NCBI GenBank assembly: GCA_026417675.1
Contig: JAOACV010000204.1
Span: 1 to 5,537, forward strand
From: Verrucomicrobiia bacterium
GTDB taxonomy: Bacteria > Verrucomicrobiota > Verrucomicrobiia > CAIQCK01
Direction: 5' to 3'
DNA length: 5,537 bases
The position numbers were made by a program, and so were the translations under genes. Shown one piece after another: positions 1-5,537 of the stretch; position 1 is the first letter of the stretch; each line of letters opens with the position of its first letter. The notes under the pieces were generated by a model. The model searched no databases. It was not told the DNA's origin and worked only from the letters and a program-made list of their open reading frames with translations.

Positions 1-1
1 G

Positions 2-379
2 CCGGAGTTCGACGCGCCGGCGGAGAAGGCGAGGTTCGAAAAGTTTCTCGCCGGACTGATGCCGAGGTTTCCCGAAGTGGAACTGGTCGGCGGCGACTTG
101 GTCGTGGGCGCGAAGGAAGCCGTGCCGAAGATCGTCGCGCGCGACGACGTGGCCGGCGTGCTCTGCATCCACCTCGGCATTCGCGGCGACCTCGCGGGCA
201 TCGTCCAGGGCGGCAAGCCCACCGTCGTTTTTAGCCAGCCCTACAGCGGCCATCAGTGGATGTATGTCAGCCAGGCCCGGCGCGAGGGCAAACGCGTGGC
301 GTTGATGGCCACGCGCGACTGGCGGGAACTGGGCACGGCCATCGCGCTGCTCAAGAGCGTCGGCCAGATGCGCGAGACA
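2..379 (+). CDS. Sugar isomerase (fucose-isomerase-like), N-terminal part, cut by window edge and ended by a frameshift
   Basis: The frame is open from the window edge, so the true start lies upstream; an internal ATG at 59 falls in the middle of the domain and is not a likely start. About 126 codons are readable. They alternate beta strands and helices, with stretches such as VAGVLCIHLGIRGDL, PTVVFSQPYSGHQWMYV and GKRVALMATRDW, as expected for the Rossmann-like N-terminal domains of the L-fucose/L-arabinose isomerase fold. After QMRET the frame turns into Arg/Gly-rich sequence unlike any isomerase and runs to a meaningless stop at 748. The sensible reading continues one frame over from about 381. 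The protein would be a cytoplasmic aldose-ketose isomerase or a relative acting on an unknown sugar; family assignment rests on the look of both halves and the substrate cannot be given. Lying just upstream of an oxidoreductase gene on the same strand fits a sugar-catabolism cluster. Confidence 0.7.
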
Positions 380-386
380 GGTTCTG
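374..386 (+). other. Frameshift site inside the sugar isomerase
   Basis: Upstream the isomerase reads in the frame of position 2 (QMRET, ending at 379); downstream it reads in the frame of position 3 (VLLAS, starting at 381). The change is either one extra base or two missing bases. Restoring two bases (gagac[ga]aggtt) would give the smooth reading ET-K-VLLAS, so a 2-base loss is the more natural explanation. No homopolymer run or slippery heptamer is present, so programmed frameshifting is unlikely. Confidence 0.75.
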
Positions 387-1259
387 CTCGCCTCCGCCAA
401 GGCTGGCGCTCGGGCGAAGGACATCCGCGAGCGGTTTGGACCGCAGATCATCGAGGTCGCCACCGACCAGTTGGTCGCCGCACACAAGGCGGTGGACGAG
501 AAACTGGCCTCGGAGATTGCCCGTCGCCTGTTTATCACGCCCGCCCGCAAGATCGTCGAACCGAGCCGCGCGGAGATCGTCAAGTCCGCGAAGATGTATC
601 TGGCGATGAAGCAACTGATGGCCGACGCGAAGGCGCAGGCCATCGCGGTCAACTGCCTCGGCGGCATCCCGATCCAAATCCTCGGTTATCCATGTCTCGG
701 CTTCGCGCAGTTGTGCGACGAGGGTTTCGTCGGCGCGTGCGAAGCTGATCTGGACAGCACGCTGACGATGCTCTTGTTCGCCTACGCGTTTCAGAAACCG
801 GGCTTCATCACCGACCCGTTGTTCGACACCTCCAAGAACGCCGTCATCCACGCCCACTGCGTCTCGCCGACGCGGATGGATGGCCCCGGCACGCCGCGCG
901 CGCCGTTCACCATCCGCACGCACCGCGACGACAACCGCGGCGCGTCGCTGGAGGTTGCGATGCGAGTCGCCCAGCCGATCACCTGCGCGAAGTTCATTGA
1001 CGACGAGGCGATGCTGATCAGCACGGGCCGGATCATCGAAAGCAAGCCGCGTCAGTTCGACGACCGCGGCTGCCGCACGCAGATCACCGTGGCGGTGAAC
1101 GGCGACGCGCAGAAGATGATGGACAACTGGTCGGCCGACATGAAGCGGTATCGCGACATCCGCACGCTGCTGCACCGCGTCGTCTTCTACGGCGACCACA
1201 CGCGGGGCGTCCACCATCTCGCCGGCCTGATGGGTTTCAAAGTCATTACGGAGTGCTGA
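381..1259 (+). CDS. Sugar isomerase (fucose-isomerase-like), C-terminal part after the frameshift
   Basis: This is the continuation of the upstream fragment in the next frame, beginning VLLASAKAGARAKDIRERFG and ending GLMGFKVITEC at a TGA (1257-1259). Together the two parts give about 418 visible residues. A gene caller would probably start it at the TTG at 471, but no real start is needed because the homology runs straight across the break. The core contains AVNCLGGIPIQILGYPCLGF, then CEADLDSTLTMLL, GFITDPLFDT, VIHAHCVSPTRMDG and, near the end, YGDHTRGVHHLAG. In E. coli L-fucose isomerase the metal is held by Glu337, Asp361 and His528. Here the Glu at 741-743 and the Asp at 813-815 are also exactly 24 residues apart, so they are candidate metal ligands, with a His of the GDHTRGVHH stretch as third. 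That assignment is inferred from spacing, not alignment. The catalytic part looks intact, so the lesion is recent or a sequence error. Confidence 0.75.
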   Translation, partial: VLLASAKAGARAKDIRERFGPQIIEVATDQLVAAHKAVDEKLASEIARRLFITPARKIVEPSRAEIVKSAKMYLAMKQLMADAKAQAIAVNCLGGIPIQILGYPCLGFAQLCDEGFVGACEADLDSTLTMLLFAYAFQKPGFITDPLFDTSKNAVIHAHCVSPTRMDGPGTPRAPFTIRTHRDDNRGASLEVAMRVAQPITCAKFIDDEAMLISTGRIIESKPRQFDDRGCRTQITVAVNGDAQKMMDNWSADMKRYRDIRTLLHRVVFYGDHTRGVHHLAGLMGFKVITEC

Positions 1260-1313
1260 GCGGAGTGGTCGAAGCAGCCGAAGGACCCAAAAGTAGTAGC
1301 GCCAACCTGGACC

Positions 1314-1341
1314 GGACATGACAGAGAATAACCTCATGTCC
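1314..1341 (+). promoter_or_regulatory. Inverted repeat spanning both candidate start codons of the oxidoreductase
   Basis: The arms ggacatga (1314-1321) and tcatgtcc (1334-1341) are perfect 8-base reverse complements with a 12-base loop. The left arm contains the ATG at 1318 and the right arm the ATG at 1336, while the loop holds the purine-rich gaga (1324-1327) that could serve as ribosome binding site for the second ATG. In mRNA the hairpin would pair both start codons. A translational control role is inferred; a chance repeat cannot be excluded. Confidence 0.3.
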
Positions 1342-2208
1342 AGTCATCTGTGTCCTGTGACTCGTCGCGGTTTCTTGAAGAGCGCAACCACACTCGCGGG
1401 CGGCTCGCTTGTCGTCCCCGCCCTCGCGCTCGGCGCGAAGAGCCGGCAGAGACGGATGCCGGCCAGCGAACGGATCGTCATGGGTGCCATCGGTGTCGGA
1501 GCACGGGGCACGAGCGATATGCGCAGCCTGATGGGCTTTGACGAGGTGCAGATGTTTGCAGTGTGTGATCCGGTGCCGGCGCATTGCGAACGCGCCAAGA
1601 AACTTGTGGACGCGCAATACGGCAACGCCGATTGCGCGGCCTACCTCGATTTCCGCGAGCTGTTGGCGCGCGAGGACATTGACGCGGTGCTGATCGGCAC
1701 GCCGGACCACTGGCACGCGATCATCGCCATCGAGGCGTGCAAGCGCGGCAAGGACGTTTTTTGCGAGAAACCGGAGACGCTCACGGTGCGCGAGGGCCGC
1801 GCGATGGTCGAGGCCGCGCGCCGCTACGGTCGCGTGTTCTCCGGCGGCAGCCAGCGTGTGTTGGGCGACTACGGCGACTGGCCGCAACTGATCTGGGGCG
1901 GCGCGATCGGCCAGGTCCGCGAAGCCTACGTCAGTTGCGGCGGACCGTCGGGCGTGGATTGGGCCGCCCGCCGAGGCGCTCGCGATGGTGCTGCCGCATC
2001 TCGACGAGGCGGCCACAAAGAGCGAGGCCGTTCTCACGGGGGTGCGCATCCGCGGACAGGCCGCCCGGTCGCATCCCGCCGAGGTCAGCGCCGCCATCCA
2101 CTAACTCCGCCCCGCCGCGGGGGAAGATCGCGGTCTGATCCGCCGGCTGAACGCGCTGATGAGCGGTGTGCCGGGCAAGACGGGCAGCAAGTAGGACGGT
2201 CTAACTGA
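1318..2208 (+). CDS. Tat-exported Gfo/Idh/MocA oxidoreductase, N-terminal half, with an out-of-family C-terminus
   Basis: Residues 1-215 are a clear Gfo/Idh/MocA dehydrogenase. A twin-arginine signal (TRRGFLKS, Arg16-Arg17) precedes a hydrophobic stretch ending ALALGA, so the protein would be exported folded with cofactor. A dinucleotide-binding loop GAIGVGARG follows at residues 56-64, then the strand end VCDP at 82-85, the motif TPDHWHAIIAIEACKRGK, and CEKP at 149-152 with the family's conserved Lys151. Family members usually continue for another 200 or so residues with the substrate domain; here that is missing. After GGPSGVDW (about residue 215) the frame gives Arg/Gly-rich sequence to the TGA at 2208, a non-native translation of DNA that codes in another frame. 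The start could be ATG 1318 or ATG 1336 (MSSHLCPVTRRGF), the latter with a weak gaga 8 bases upstream. The substrate is unknown. The product is probably non-functional unless the junction is an assembly error. Confidence 0.75.
   Translation: MTENNLMSSHLCPVTRRGFLKSATTLAGGSLVVPALALGAKSRQRRMPASERIVMGAIGVGARGTSDMRSLMGFDEVQMFAVCDPVPAHCERAKKLVDAQYGNADCAAYLDFRELLAREDIDAVLIGTPDHWHAIIAIEACKRGKDVFCEKPETLTVREGRAMVEAARRYGRVFSGGSQRVLGDYGDWPQLIWGGAIGQVREAYVSCGGPSGVDWAARRGARDGAAASRRGGHKERGRSHGGAHPRTGRPVASRRGQRRHPLTPPRRGGRSRSDPPAERADERCAGQDGQQVGRSN
1961..2194 (+). pseudogene. C-terminal remnant of another protein, HEAT-like helical tail
   Basis: In a different frame from the oxidoreductase, 1961-2101 reads PPAEALAMVLPHLDEAATKS and on through SHPAEVSAAIH with G or C at nearly every third position. 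This is much more protein-like than the Arg-rich overlapping frame. A TAA at 2102-2104 interrupts it, after which the same frame resumes as LRPAAGEDRGLIRRLNALM and ends at a TAG (2192-2194). The alternating Ala/Leu helices and SHPAEV turn resemble the end of HEAT-repeat proteins common in Planctomycetota and Verrucomicrobiota, but this is by eye only. It has no start of its own beyond a late ATG at 1985. It looks like the 3' end of a gene whose front has been lost and which is now joined to the front half of the oxidoreductase. The TAA may derive from a CAA codon. Confidence 0.45.
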
Positions 2209-2219
2209 ACGGCGGCGCG

Positions 2220-3710
2220 TCAGTCTCTCAACAGCCTGTCGCGGTCGGGTTTCGTCGGAGCAAATCTCGGTCTTGCCGCAGCGGGGCCTTGTTCGATCTC
2301 CCAGCCGCCACCGAGAGCTTTGTAAAGCGCCACCAGCGCGGTGGCGGTGCGGGTTTCGCTTTGGGCGAGTTGTTCCTCGATGGACAACTGCGAGCGTTGG
2401 GCGTCAAGGACTTGGAGGAAATCGGCGATGCCGCTCTGATAACGGTTGTCGGCGAGCTTGACGGCTTGTTCGGCGGAGCGCGCGGAGGCGCGGAGGTAAG
2501 CCCGCCGGGCCTGAGAGCGGCCATATTCGACCAGCGCGTTCTCGGTTTCTTCCAGGGCGAGAAGAACGGTCTTCTCATAGTTGGCGAGTGCGGCGTCGGC
2601 GCCGGCTTGGGCGGCGTTGATGCGGGCGCGAACCCGGCCCAGATCGAACGCGGCCCAACTGATGCGCGGGCCGAAGGAGTAGGTGTCCGTGCCAGCCTTG
2701 GCCAAGGCGGCGAAATCGCTGGCTTGCAGCGCGATCTCGCCTTTGAAGGTCACACGCGGGAATAAATCCGCCGTTTGCACGCCGATGCGCGCGGTGGCGG
2801 CGGCCAGGGCGCGTTCGGCGGCGCGAATGTCGGCGCGCCGGCGCAACAGTTGTTCGGGCGTTCCCACGGACACCAGCGGCGGCAACGATGGAATCGGTTG
2901 CGGTGTGGCGAGCTCCGCTTCGAGCGCGGTCGGCGGCTGGCCGGTAAGGACGCTGATGCGGTGGATGCTGCGTTTGGCGGCGGCCTCCAGCGGCGGGATG
3001 ATCGCGAGCGTGGCGTTGAGCTGGGAGCGGGCGCGGGCGACGTCGAGTTCGGTGGCGCGGCCGGCACGGAGTTTGGACTCGGTGATTTCGAGCGTGTCGC
3101 GCTGGTTGGCGGCGTTCTTGCGCGCGACATCCAGTTGGAGCTGCGCGCCGCGAAGTTCAATGTAGTTTCGGGCCACCTCGGCAATAAGGCTGACCAGCAC
3201 GTCGCGTTTTGCAGCCTCGGCCTGACCGACCTCCGCCGTGCTGGCCTCGATGGAGCGGCGAACGCGCCCGAACAAATCAAGTTCCCACGTCGCGTCGAAG
3301 CCGGCTTCGTAGAGTTCGTGTTTGCGGTTCTCCCGCGAAAGGCCGGTGGCATCCTTGCTGGTGAGGCTCTTGGTGTAGCCGCCGCTGGCTTGAACGGTGG
3401 GCACGGCGTCGAGAGCCACCACCATCCGCAACGCGCGCGCTTCGCGCACGCGAGCCGTGGCAATGCGGAGGTCGTGGTTGGACGCGATGGCACGCTCGAT
3501 CAGGCCGTCGAGTTTCGCGTCCTTGAACCCGCGCCACCACGCGACGGCGGTGTCCTCGCTCGAATCCCCGATCTGACCGGCATTGGCGAAGGCTGCGGCA
3601 ACCTTGGTTTCCGGCTCCCCATGGTTCGGCCCCACGGCGCAACCGCTCAGTGCCAGGGTCGAGACCAGCCCGATTACCAGCAAGCCGGCCACCGCTCCTG
3701 ACGTCGCCAC
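2220..3710 (-). other. Outer-membrane factor module (NodT/OprM type) of the fused efflux protein
   Basis: From Cys633 the module has normal length for an RND outer-membrane lipoprotein. It carries the family landmarks in order: AVGPNH after the Cys, AWWRGFKDAKLDGLIERA (about 666-683), WELDLFGRVRRSIEA (751-765), the second-half repeat LRRRADIRAAERAL (898-910), LFPRVTF (925-931), FDLGRVRARINAA (964-976), ADFLQVLDAQRSQL (1038-1051) and ALYKALGGGWE near the end. It would trimerise into a beta-barrel with a long alpha-helical periplasmic tunnel. If translated separately, only GTG (3710-3708, 3692-3690) or TTG (3683-3681) codons are available ahead of the hydrophobic core, and none has a visible ribosome binding site. 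No ATG lies between the last pump helix and the lipobox. Confidence 0.9.
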
Positions 3711-5537
3711 GGTCGGCTTGCCGGCGACCAGTTGGCGGCCTTCGAGGACGCGGCGGATGACGACGTAGAAAACGGGCGTCAGGAAGATGCCGAAGAACGT
3801 CACGCCCAACATGCCCCAAAACACCGCCGTGCCGATGGAGCGGCGCATTTCGGCGCCGGCCCCGGCGGAGAGCATCATCGGCAGCACGCCGAAGGCGAAC
3901 GCGAACGAAGTCATCAGAATCGGCCGCAGACGCAAACGAGAAGCTTCGATGGCAGCCTCGATGCGGTTCTTGCCGGTGTCCTGGATTTGCTTAGCGAACT
4001 CGACGATGAGAATGGCGTTTTTGCAAGCCAGCCCCATCAGCGCGACGAGGCCGATCTGGGTGAAAAGGTTGTTGTCCAATCCGCGCGCCCAGACGCCTAG
4101 GATGGCGAAGAGCAGACACATGGGCACGATGAGGACGATGGCCAGCGGCAGCGACCAGCTTTCGTATTGCGCGGCCAGGACCAGGAACACCATCAGCACG
4201 CAGAACGGGAAGATGAAAAGGGCGGTGTTGCCGGCCATGATTTGCAGGAGGCTGATCTCCGTCCACTCAATGCCCATGCCGGGGGGGAGGATTCTGTCGG
4301 CGAGTTCGTCCATGACCTTGATGGCGTCGCCGGTGCTGACGCCGGGCGCGGGCGCGCCGGTGATTTCGGCGGCAGGATACATATTGTAACGGATGACGGT
4401 GACCGGCGCGGTGACGTCACGCGCATGCACGATCGTGCCGAGCGGCACCATCTCCCCAGCCTCGTTGCGCGTCTTGAGATTGGCCACGTCGGAGGCCTTG
4501 GCGCGGAATGGCGCGTCGGCCTGCGCGGTGACGCGGTAGGGCCGGCCGAACGCGTTGAAGTCGTTGACATAGAGCGAGCCGAGATAAATTTGCAGCGTGT
4601 CCCAGACCGCGCTCAACGGCACCTTCATCATCTTGGCCTTCTCACGGTCCACGTCGAGAAACACCTGCGGCACGCCGGCGCGGAAGGTGGAAATGGCGCC
4701 GGTAATCCGTTTGTCCTGGTTGGCGGCGTTCATGAGTTGATAGGTTGCCGCTTGCAGCGCGGCAGGGCCAAGCTGACCGCGGTCCTGCACCTGGAGTTTG
4801 AAACCGCCCACCATACCGAGACCGTCCACAGGCGGCGGGCCAAAAACGCCGATGAAACCGTCCTGGATGCTCGCCAACTTAGCCCGCAGGCTCGCTGCGA
4901 TCTTCTCGCCGGTCAGCCCCTCCTTCACGCGCTCGCGGAACGGCTTGAGCGTGATGAAGAAGCTCGACGTGTTGGGTTGATTGCCGAGCGTGACGAAGGA
5001 GAGGCCGACGATTTCGATCACGTGGCCAACGCCCGGCGTTTCGCGCATGATTTGCGCCATCCGGTCCGCGACGACCTTGGTGCGCTGTATGGAGGCCCCG
5101 TCGGGCAACTGGACAAAGGCGATCAGGTAACCCTTGTCCTGTGGCGGCACGAAGCCGGTTGGCACGTGCTGAAAGCCGACCCAGGTCAGCGCGATCAGGC
5201 CGGCGTAGAGGATCAGGCCGATGCCGCAATGCCGCAGCACCCGGCCGAGGGCGGCCACGTAACCGTTGCGGCTCGCTTCGAACACGCGATTAAAGGCCGC
5301 GAAAATCCAGCCGACCGAATAGTGAATCAGCCGCCCGATGAAGTCCTTTTTTTCGTGATGCGGTCGCAGCAGCAAGGCCGCGAGCGCCGGGCTGAGCGTG
5401 AGCGAATTGAACGCCGAGATGAGCGTCGAGACGGCGATGGTAAGCGCAAACTGCCGGTAGAACTGGCCGGTCAGCCCGCTCAGAAACGCCGTCGGGATGA
5501 ACACCGCCGCAAGCACCAGGCCGATAGCGATGACGGC
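2220..5537 (-). CDS. RND (HAE-1, AcrB/MexF-type) efflux pump fused to a NodT/OprM-type outer-membrane factor; 5' end outside the window
   Basis: One frame runs from the window edge to the TGA at 2222-2220, giving 1105 visible residues; the true start lies beyond 5537, so roughly the first 430 residues by AcrB comparison are unseen. Residues 1-600 match the second half of AcrB: TM5 (AVIAIGLVLAAVFIPTAFL), TM6, a cytoplasmic helix, TM7, the periplasmic porter/docking region (GFVPPQDKGY, LGSLYVNDFNAFGRPYRV) and TM8-TM12. Proton-relay residues visible are Lys506 in LACKNAILIVEF (AcrB Lys940), Arg536 and Thr543 in RLRLRPILMTS (AcrB Arg971 and Thr978). The TM4 Asp pair is outside the window. After FYVVIRRVLEGRQ the frame continues into a hydrophobic segment, the lipobox LSGC (Cys633) and a complete outer-membrane factor of 473 residues. 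Such pumps export hydrophobic or amphiphilic compounds by proton antiport; the substrate is not predictable. The adaptor protein is absent here and is expected upstream. RND and channel genes are normally separate, so the fusion is the oddity. Family assignment is very secure. Confidence 0.93.
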   Translation of the reverse strand, partial: AVIAIGLVLAAVFIPTAFLSGLTGQFYRQFALTIAVSTLISAFNSLTLSPALAALLLRPHHEKKDFIGRLIHYSVGWIFAAFNRVFEASRNGYVAALGRVLRHCGIGLILYAGLIALTWVGFQHVPTGFVPPQDKGYLIAFVQLPDGASIQRTKVVADRMAQIMRETPGVGHVIEIVGLSFVTLGNQPNTSSFFITLKPFRERVKEGLTGEKIAASLRAKLASIQDGFIGVFGPPPVDGLGMVGGFKLQVQDRGQLGPAALQAATYQLMNAANQDKRITGAISTFRAGVPQVFLDVDREKAKMMKVPLSAVWDTLQIYLGSLYVNDFNAFGRPYRVTAQADAPFRAKASDVANLKTRNEAGEMVPLGTIVHARDVTAPVTVIRYNMYPAAEITGAPAPGVSTGDAIKVMDELADRILPPGMGIEWTEISLLQIMAGNTALFIFPFCVLMVFLVLAAQYESWSLPLAIVLIVPMCLLFAILGVWARGLDNNLFTQIGLVALMGLACKNAILIVEFAKQIQDTGKNRIEAAIEASRLRLRPILMTSFAFAFGVLPMMLSAGAGAEMRRSIGTAVFWGMLGVTFFGIFLTPVFYVVIRRVLEGRQLVAGKPTVATSGAVAGLLVIGLVSTLALSGCAVGPNHGEPETKVAAAFANAGQIGDSSEDTAVAWWRGFKDAKLDGLIERAIASNHDLRIATARVREARALRMVVALDAVPTVQASGGYTKSLTSKDATGLSRENRKHELYEAGFDATWELDLFGRVRRSIEASTAEVGQAEAAKRDVLVSLIAEVARNYIELRGAQLQLDVARKNAANQRDTLEITESKLRAGRATELDVARARSQLNATLAIIPPLEAAAKRSIHRISVLTGQPPTALEAELATPQPIPSLPPLVSVGTPEQLLRRRADIRAAERALAAATARIGVQTADLFPRVTFKGEIALQASDFAALAKAGTDTYSFGPRISWAAFDLGRVRARINAAQAGADAALANYEKTVLLALEETENALVEYGRSQARRAYLRASARSAEQAVKLADNRYQSGIADFLQVLDAQRSQLSIEEQLAQSETRTATALVALYKALGGGWEIEQGPAAARPRFAPTKPDRDRLLRD
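3639..3698 (-). other. Internal signal-peptide-like segment with lipobox at the pump-channel junction
   Basis: Residues 614-633 read GAVAGLLVIGLVSTLALSGC: a hydrophobic core followed by a canonical lipobox L-S-G-C, Cys codon at 3641-3639. It follows the cytoplasmic tail of the last pump helix (RRVLEGRQLVAGK, with basic residues), so it has the n-h-c layout of a lipoprotein signal and the correct in-to-out orientation. The +2 residue is Ala, not Asp, which under the E. coli sorting rule would allow transfer to the outer membrane. Cleavage by signal peptidase II in this internal position is an inference. Confidence 0.7.

Noticed and set aside
59..748. Single 229-codon gene from the ATG at 59
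   Set aside because: The frame is open and family-like upstream of 59 to the window edge, and everything after about 380 is out-of-frame sequence.
351..1337. Long open frame of 328 codons on the minus strand opposite the sugar isomerase
   Set aside because: Arg/Ala/Val/Asp-rich with no recognisable motif. It is the mirror of a well-supported + strand gene in GC-rich DNA, where antisense frames stay open by codon bias.
1246..2097. 283-codon minus-strand frame opposite the oxidoreductase
   Set aside because: Low-complexity Ala/Arg/His composition and no family resemblance; a shadow of the Gfo/Idh/MocA coding sequence.
2195..2224. Possible bidirectional terminator between the convergent genes (actga at 2204-2208 against tcagt at 2220-2224)
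   Set aside because: Only a 5-bp A/T-containing stem with an 11-base loop and no T-run on either strand; too weak to call.
2775..3701. 308-codon + strand frame opposite the outer-membrane factor
   Set aside because: Gly/Ala/Arg-rich antisense shadow of a module whose minus-strand reading contains all NodT-family landmarks.
5346..5354. A AAA AAG slippery heptamer, in the correct phase for -1 frameshifting, within the pump gene (Glu-Lys-Lys codons)
   Set aside because: There is no Shine-Dalgarno-like stimulator upstream, and a -1 shift would end after about 18 codons, giving only a half pump. GAA AAA AAG is simply a common way to encode Glu-Lys-Lys.

Overview
The window is GC-rich throughout, with strongly G/C-biased third codon positions. 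The sequence suggests a Gram-negative member of the Planctomycetota/Verrucomicrobiota group. The grounds are a Tat-exported Gfo/Idh/MocA oxidoreductase beside a fucose-isomerase-like sugar isomerase, plus an RND efflux pump with an outer-membrane partner. The phylum is an inference from gene content and style, not from a marker gene.

Layout. On the + strand, positions 2-1259 hold a sugar isomerase that is cut by the window start and broken by a frameshift near 374-386. A 58-base gap follows. An 8-bp inverted repeat then spans both possible start codons of the next gene. That gene (from 1318) is the NAD(P)-binding half of a Tat-signal Gfo/Idh/MocA dehydrogenase. Near 1946-1966 the reading frame stops making sense for the family, and coding signal moves to another frame. 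This frame carries a short helical, HEAT-like tail (1961-2194), itself interrupted by an in-frame TAA at 2102-2104. The two + strand loci look like parts of a carbohydrate-catabolism region, and both carry lesions.

On the - strand, converging on the above with only 25 bases between, one uninterrupted frame runs from the right edge (5537) to a TGA at 2222-2220. It encodes the C-terminal half of an AcrB/MexF-type (HAE-1) RND inner-membrane pump. With no stop or obvious new start it runs into a complete NodT/OprM-type outer-membrane factor, including a signal-peptide-like hydrophobic segment and an LSGC lipobox. If real, pump and outer-membrane channel are made as one polypeptide that could be separated by lipoprotein signal peptidase. 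The periplasmic adaptor gene is not in view and would be expected upstream, beyond 5537.

The RND-channel fusion is the most interesting item. The + strand lesions are either genuine decay and deletion or assembly/base-calling errors; the intact 1105-codon frame on the other strand shows errors are not spread evenly. No RNA genes, CRISPR arrays, insertion sequences or convincing terminators were seen.
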